From contig MFJF01000010.1 in assembly GCA_001779115.1 (NCBI GenBank), forward strand, positions 1 through 35,061: a stretch of DNA of 35,061 nt, written 5' to 3'. The position numbers were made by a program, and so were the translations under genes. Under the pieces are notes generated by a model. It was given only the letters and a program-made list of their open reading frames with translations. It did not search any database and was not told the origin of the DNA. Below, one piece after another: positions 32,736 to 35,061 of this stretch. The stretch's first letter is position 1, and the number at the start of each line of letters is the position of its first letter. This stretch comes from Candidatus Gottesmanbacteria bacterium RIFCSPHIGHO2_01_FULL_40_15. Its GTDB lineage: Bacteria > Patescibacteriota > Microgenomatia > 2-02-FULL-39-11.

Positions 32736-33083
32736 ATGGATACATTAAGGTGGAAGATTGTAACTTATGAGACTATTAGAGGAGATAAACCGATTGATGA
32801 ATTTTTCAAAAAACAGCAATCCTCAACCAAAGCAAAAATAGTGCATAATATCAGATTACTGCAACAATATGGAAATCAGTTAACCTTGCCGCATGCCAAA
32901 ATGCTTGGATCGGGACTGTTCGAGCTGAGAATTCGCGGCAGAGAGGAAATAAGAATATTCTTTTGTTTTGCCGGTTCGAATACCATTCATTTGCTGCATG
33001 CATTCAAAAAGAAAACTTCCAAAACTCCGCAGCGGGAGCTGGATTTAGCGATAGAACGTATGAAAAGCTTGACTATTATATAA
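32736..33083 (+). CDS. higB: HigB/RelE-superfamily toxin (phage-Gp49-like)
   Basis: This 115-aa protein, MDTLRWKIVTYETIRGDKPIDEFFKKQQSSTKAKIVHNIRLL… then LPHAKMLGSGLFELRIRGREEIRIFFCF…IHLLHAFKKKTSKTPQRELDLAIERM, has the full pattern of the PF05973 (Gp49/HigB) branch of RelE-type mRNA interferases. They cleave mRNA on the ribosome. The basic Arg residues in LRIRGREEIR and the KKKT region are typical active-site or ribosome-binding positions. An XRE antitoxin gene follows after 24 nt. Toxin-first order is usual for HigBA. The gene is in the plus orientation, between repeat copies A and B. Confidence 0.9.
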   Translation: MDTLRWKIVTYETIRGDKPIDEFFKKQQSSTKAKIVHNIRLLQQYGNQLTLPHAKMLGSGLFELRIRGREEIRIFFCFAGSNTIHLLHAFKKKTSKTPQRELDLAIERMKSLTII

Positions 33084-33098
33084 CGTTTATGTTATAAA
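33069..33098 (+). promoter_or_regulatory. separate promoter for higA inside higB
   Basis: TTGACT (33069-33074) with an 18-bp spacer and TATAAA (33093-33098), about 10 nt before the higA ATG. The -35 lies in the last codons of the toxin gene. It would let the antitoxin be made in excess. Confidence 0.6.
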
Positions 33099-33107
33099 TT
33101 ATCTACT

Positions 33108-33383
33108 ATGAGCAAATGGGAAAATCTCGAAAAAGAACTATTATCAGATAAGGCAACAAAAAAGGAATTTGACCGTCTTGCTCCCCGTTATGCAGTAATC
33201 TCCGAACTTATTGCCGCTCGGATTAAAAATAAAATGACGCAAAAAGATGTAGCGAAAAGAATTGGCACAAAACAATCTGCCATAGCCCGTCTTGAATCCG
33301 GAAATGTGAATCCGTCCCTTGAGTTTCTGCAAAAAGTGGCACATGTTATGGGATATAAACTGACTGTTCGCCTACAGAAATAA
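33108..33383 (+). CDS. higA: HigA-type XRE-family antitoxin
   Basis: This 91-aa protein has a helix-turn-helix domain in the second half (MTQKDVAKRIGTKQSAIARLESGNVNPSLEFLQKVAHVMGYKLTVRL). It is the standard HigA partner, neutralising the toxin and repressing the pair. The N-terminal part (MSKWENLEKELLSDKATKKEFDRLAPRYAVISELIAARIKN) carries the toxin-contact helix. It begins 24 nt after higB and has its own promoter. There is no Shine-Dalgarno; an almost leaderless transcript is predicted. Confidence 0.9.
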   Translation: MSKWENLEKELLSDKATKKEFDRLAPRYAVISELIAARIKNKMTQKDVAKRIGTKQSAIARLESGNVNPSLEFLQKVAHVMGYKLTVRLQK

Positions 33384-33410
33384 AGAAAAAATCTACCGGT
33401 ATTTTTCCCC

Positions 33411-33517
33411 CACCTACGCCAAGGCTTCCACCTACGCTTCCGCTTCGGCGGACAAGCCCTCCTCCGCTTCCGCTTCGGCGGACAAGCCGTCGGGAAAGCC
33501 TGCCTGCGCAGGCAGGC
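33411..33517 (+). repeat. GC-rich tandem repeat block and 20-bp palindrome
   Basis: A 24-bp unit beginning CGCTTCCGCTTCGG occurs exactly twice, at 33435-33458 and 33465-33488 (30-bp period). A related start, CCTACGCCAAGGCTTC, precedes it at 33413. The block ends in the palindrome GCCTGCCTGC-GCAGGCAGGC (33498-33517). One frame reads TYAKASTYASASADKP…, like the SYAKASAGKA insertion in radA. It abuts structured element B. Confidence 0.8.
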
Positions 33518-33715
33518 CAAAAAAATAGACCTAAGTAAGATGATGCAGACAACTGCATGCAAGCGGATGCTTGCGAAAGATGCTGTTGCATCTTGTCATC
33601 CCGATAAATCGGGACTATCTTACTTAGGTCCGTCCTCCTGATCCCATCAGAAGATGTCCATCCCGATCTTATCGGGACAGTTCATCTCCCAAAGGGGAGG
33701 GAATTTGTGAATCTT
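33518..33715 (+). repeat. structured element, copy B (between higBA and the coiled-coil gene)
   Basis: Arms GACCTAAGTAAGA (33528-33540) and TCTTACTTAGGTC (33618-33630) are perfect inverted repeats. Between them are hairpins ATGCAG/CTGCAT, GCAAGC/GCTTGC, AGATGC/GCATCT and CCCGAT/ATCGGG. The tail has CTGAT-CCC-ATCAG, AGATG/CATCT enclosing TCCCGAT-CTT-ATCGGGA (33661-33677), and CTCCC-AAA-GGGGAG. Confidence 0.8.
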
Positions 33716-33724
33716 TAGATGAAG

Positions 33725-33749
33725 GAGTAAGAAGGTTTACTCTTTTTTT
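33725..33749 (+). terminator. rho-independent terminator
   Basis: GAGTAA-GAAGGT-TTACTC followed by seven T. It stops plus-strand transcription from higBA/copy B just before the minus-strand coiled-coil gene, whose stop codon is at 33752. Confidence 0.65.
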
Positions 33750-33751
33750 AG

Positions 33752-34000
33752 TTATGTAGAATGTTTGCCCTGTGAATGGGCTTTCTCAAGAATTTCTAAT
33801 TTTTCTCCGTGATCAGATATACGATGAGCTATAATTATTTGTTCTTCACGACTGTTGGTAACTTCTTTTAAAATTTTATCCAATTTGGTAAATATATTAT
33901 CTTTAAATTTATTGAATTCGTCCTTGGTAGGGAATTTTTCTTCGAAGCGCTTTTCTAAATAATCAATATCTGCTCCAGATAAGATTCTGTTTTTCTTCAT
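33752..34000 (-). CDS. small coiled-coil protein
   Basis: This 82-aa protein (MKKNRILSGADIDYLEKRFEEKFPTKDEFNKFKDNIFTKLDKILKEVTNSREEQIIIAHRISDHGEKLEILEKAH…) is mostly helical, with heptad-like Phe/Leu/Ile spacing from residue ~15 to 75. No enzyme motif is seen. It resembles short coiled-coil proteins I associate with CPR genomes, of unknown function. It has its own leaderless-type promoter next to repeat copy C and is carried alone in its cassette. Confidence 0.7.
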   Translation of the reverse strand: MKKNRILSGADIDYLEKRFEEKFPTKDEFNKFKDNIFTKLDKILKEVTNSREEQIIIAHRISDHGEKLEILEKAHSQGKHST

Positions 34001-34006
34001 GACTGC

Positions 34007-34036
34007 ATTTTTGCATATGAAAATATAGTCGTCAAC
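34007..34036 (-). promoter_or_regulatory. promoter of the coiled-coil gene
   Basis: On the minus strand TTGACG (34036-34031), an 18-bp spacer, and AAAAAT (34012-34007) preceded by TGC. The -10 ends 7 nt before the ATG at 34000, so the mRNA would be leaderless. It lies within 10 bp of the left edge of element C. Confidence 0.55.
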
Positions 34037-34044
34037 GAGGAATT

Positions 34045-34199
34045 TTTCCCAAAAAAAATAGACCTAAGTAAGAAGATGCAGAAAACTGCATGTCACGTTA
34101 TGCGTGACCAAAGATGTTTTGCATCTTGTCATCCCGATAAATCGGGACTATCTTACTTAGGTCCGTCCTCTCCCTTTGGAAGATGCGGTCATTTCTGGA
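34045..34199 (+). repeat. structured element, copy C (between the coiled-coil gene and brnTA)
   Basis: Left edge TTTTTCCCAAAAAAAATAGACCT, arms GACCTAAGTAAGA (34062-34074) and TCTTACTTAGGTC (34151-34163). Internal hairpins are ATGCAG-AAAA-CTGCAT, GTCACG-TTATG-CGTGAC, AGATG-TTTTG-CATCT and CCCGAT-AAA-ATCGGG. The tail is short (TCC-CTTT-GGA, then GAAGATGCGGTCATTTCTGG) and runs into the brnA stop codon. Confidence 0.8.
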
Positions 34200-34481
34200 T
34201 TATTCAAAATGTTTCTCGATTTCGTACAATTTTTCAATCAACCACATACGTGATAGAGTAGAGGGATTAATCCCTTTACTTTTGGCAACCTGTTCCAATT
34301 TATTTTTGACACTTTTTTGAAGCCGTACTGTCAGTACAGTTTGTTTTTCTTTCTCAAGGGGGAGTAGTTTGGAAAGAGGTGTCTTTGGGTTTTTCATGAG
34401 TTTTGTAATATCATGTGTATCCCAAAATTTAGCCTCTTCTTCTACTGTTTTAAATGGTTTTATGGGTTTGGGTTTGTTCAT
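34200..34481 (-). CDS. brnA: BrnA-like antitoxin (ribbon-helix-helix/CopG)
   Basis: This 93-aa protein has an N-terminal toxin-wrapping arm (MNKPKPIKPFKTVEEEAKFWDTHDITKLM) and a C-terminal ribbon-helix-helix domain (TVLTVRLQKSVKNKLEQVAKSKGINPSTLSRMWLIEKLYEI). This is the arrangement of BrnA/CopG-type antitoxins that bind toxin and DNA. The ATG at 34481 has a textbook AGGAGG ribosome site 7 nt upstream. The gene overlaps the end of brnT by 32 nt. The stop sits on the edge of repeat copy C. The name is given on arrangement and partner. Confidence 0.85.
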   Translation of the reverse strand: MNKPKPIKPFKTVEEEAKFWDTHDITKLMKNPKTPLSKLLPLEKEKQTVLTVRLQKSVKNKLEQVAKSKGINPSTLSRMWLIEKLYEIEKHFE

Positions 34482-34737
34482 AGTAATACCTCCTTTCTTT
34501 TTTACTCATGTCTCGGGCTGAAACTGTGTATGGTTGTTTTTGTTTTTCAGTTGAGACAATTATAGTAAGTAGTCTGCCATTTTTAGCTCTTCCTAGAATA
34601 ATTGTTCTTCCTAAATATGATTGTTTGGTTATAACTTTTGAATTATATACTTCTTCAACTTCAGCAACTGTAACCTGATGTTTTTTAATATGTTTTTTAT
34701 TCCACTCATCCCAGACTAATTTTCCACTTAACCCCAT
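34450..34737 (-). CDS. brnT: BrnT-family toxin (RelE-like RNase)
   Basis: This 95-aa protein, using the ATG at 34737 (MGLSGKLVWDEWNKKHIKKHQVTVAEVEEVY…), has the W-D-x-x-N-x-x-H-x-x-K-H signature of BrnT (PF04365), followed by IILGRAKNGRLLTIIVSTEKQKQPYTVSARDMSKKERRYYYEQ. BrnT is a ribonuclease inhibiting translation. It is first in a toxin-antitoxin pair with brnA. A longer in-frame start at 34773 would lie in the promoter, so it is rejected. The -10 ends 8 nt before the ATG. Confidence 0.9.
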   Translation of the reverse strand: MGLSGKLVWDEWNKKHIKKHQVTVAEVEEVYNSKVITKQSYLGRTIILGRAKNGRLLTIIVSTEKQKQPYTVSARDMSKKERRYYYEQTQTHKTI

Positions 34738-34740
34738 TAA

Positions 34741-34773
34741 ATACAATGTAATACAATGTAATATCTTTGTCAA
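34741..34773 (-). promoter_or_regulatory. brnTA promoter with a tandem repeat operator candidate
   Basis: Minus strand: TTGACA (34773-34768), a 17-bp spacer and TACATT (34750-34745). The 10-bp unit ATACAATGTA occurs twice in tandem (34741-34760) across the -10 and the spacer. A ribbon-helix-helix antitoxin would be expected to bind such repeats, which suggests autoregulation by BrnA. Confidence 0.65.
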
Positions 34774-34785
34774 GTTAAGAATTAG

Positions 34786-35000
34786 TAAATTTTTCCCAAA
34801 AAAAAAGACCTAAGTAAGAAGAATTGCGGTATAAAACCGAATGCAATATAAAGATTGCAATTCTTGTCGACGAGCATAAGCTCATCTATCTTACTTAGGT
34901 CCGTCCTCCTGATCCCATCAGAAGATGTCTATCAGCCTCCTAGCTGATAAAGCATCTCCCTTGGGGGAGGGTTGAGAGAGAGCCTCATCCGAGGCTCTCT
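34786..35000 (+). repeat. structured element, copy D (right of brnTA)
   Basis: Arms GACCTAAGTAAGA (34807-34819) and TCTTACTTAGGTC (34889-34901). Inside, GAATTGC…GCAATTC encloses GGT-ATAAA-ACC and a TGCAAT/ATTGCA hairpin, followed by GAGC-ATAA-GCTC. The tail has CTGAT-CCC-ATCAG, AGATG/CATCT around TATCAG…CTGATA (34930-34949), CTCCC-TTG-GGGGAG, and a 10-bp stem AGAGAGCCTC-ATCC-GAGGCTCTCT (34977-35000). The order matches copy B but most helices have different bases. Confidence 0.8.
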
Positions 35001-35061
35001 TCTACGAGATTCAACTGTGGCGAGGTTAAAGCCCCAAACCTGATAAGTCAGGAGTTACGAC
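35001..35061 (+). other. unassigned sequence at the right edge
   Basis: After copy D the last 60 bases include a 5-bp hairpin CCTGA-TAAG-TCAGG and end in GGAGTTACGAC. This could be the start of another element, for example an end of an IS200/IS605-type insertion, which carries such hairpins. No gene is visible and the window is cut here. Confidence 0.2.

Noticed and set aside
32422-35000. Elements A-D as classical integron attC sites
   Set aside because: No RYYYAAC or GTTRRRY core at the ends, multi-branched rather than single-hairpin fold, and no integron integrase in the window; kept only as an analogy.
35001-35061. IS200/IS605 transposon end or TnpB-associated RNA
   Set aside because: Only one short hairpin is visible and the window ends; no transposase coding sequence can be seen.

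Overview
The window looks like a fragment of a small Candidate Phyla Radiation (Patescibacteria) genome, most likely of Microgenomates type. That placement is an inference. It rests on low GC, very compact genes with short gaps, many polyprenyl-phosphate-sugar glycosyltransferases, a DUF2298 membrane protein, a com/dpr-type DNA-uptake cluster, short GC-rich repeats inserted in frame into conserved genes, and -10 boxes sitting almost on the start codon. No taxonomic search was possible.

Layout. 1-508: 3' end of 23S rRNA and a 5S rRNA. 598-3203 (+): rpsA (four S1 domains) and radA, which carries two in-frame repeat insertions. 3212-4242 (-): two tiny related proteins and a caspase-like cysteine peptidase, with their own promoter. 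4268-5374 (-): a GT87-type mannosyltransferase. 5375-6521: a 1.1-kb AT-rich stretch with a promoter, a 48-codon ORF, four copies of a 13-15-nt motif in an A-rich tail, several hairpins, and a separate promoter-to-terminator unit for a ~106-nt RNA. 6522-9902 (-): a sugar-phosphate transferase and a DUF2298 protein.

9995-15763 (+) and 15849-23886 (-) are two convergent envelope-glycan operons: HAD enzyme, GT4 glycosyltransferase, methyltransferase and two GT39/PMT-like enzymes on one side; three more GT-C enzymes, a UbiA phosphoribosyl-polyprenyl synthase homologue, an FAD oxidoreductase and an Ig-like anchored protein on the other. Together they suggest that lipid-linked sugars are built on the cytoplasmic face and transferred outside by multi-spanning GT-C enzymes. 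24000-27166 (+): a candidate rod-shaped structured RNA, rho, a LysM/M23 cell-wall hydrolase with a terminator hairpin between promoter and start, and tRNA-Ala(CGC). 27244-30810 (-): dprA, comM/yifB, yraN and a PsbP-like anchored protein.

30894-35061 is accessory. A transglutaminase-like protein and a Ser/Thr kinase are followed by a cassette-like array: higBA, a coiled-coil protein, then brnTA. Each is separated by a ~95-116-bp palindromic element with ends GACCTAAGTAAGA / TCTTACTTAGGTC. All four elements point the same way although the genes point both ways. Internal hairpins differ in sequence but keep their pairing. This integron-like arrangement with no recognisable attC consensus is the best candidate for an undescribed system here. 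The 5.6-6.0-kb repeat-bearing transcript is second.
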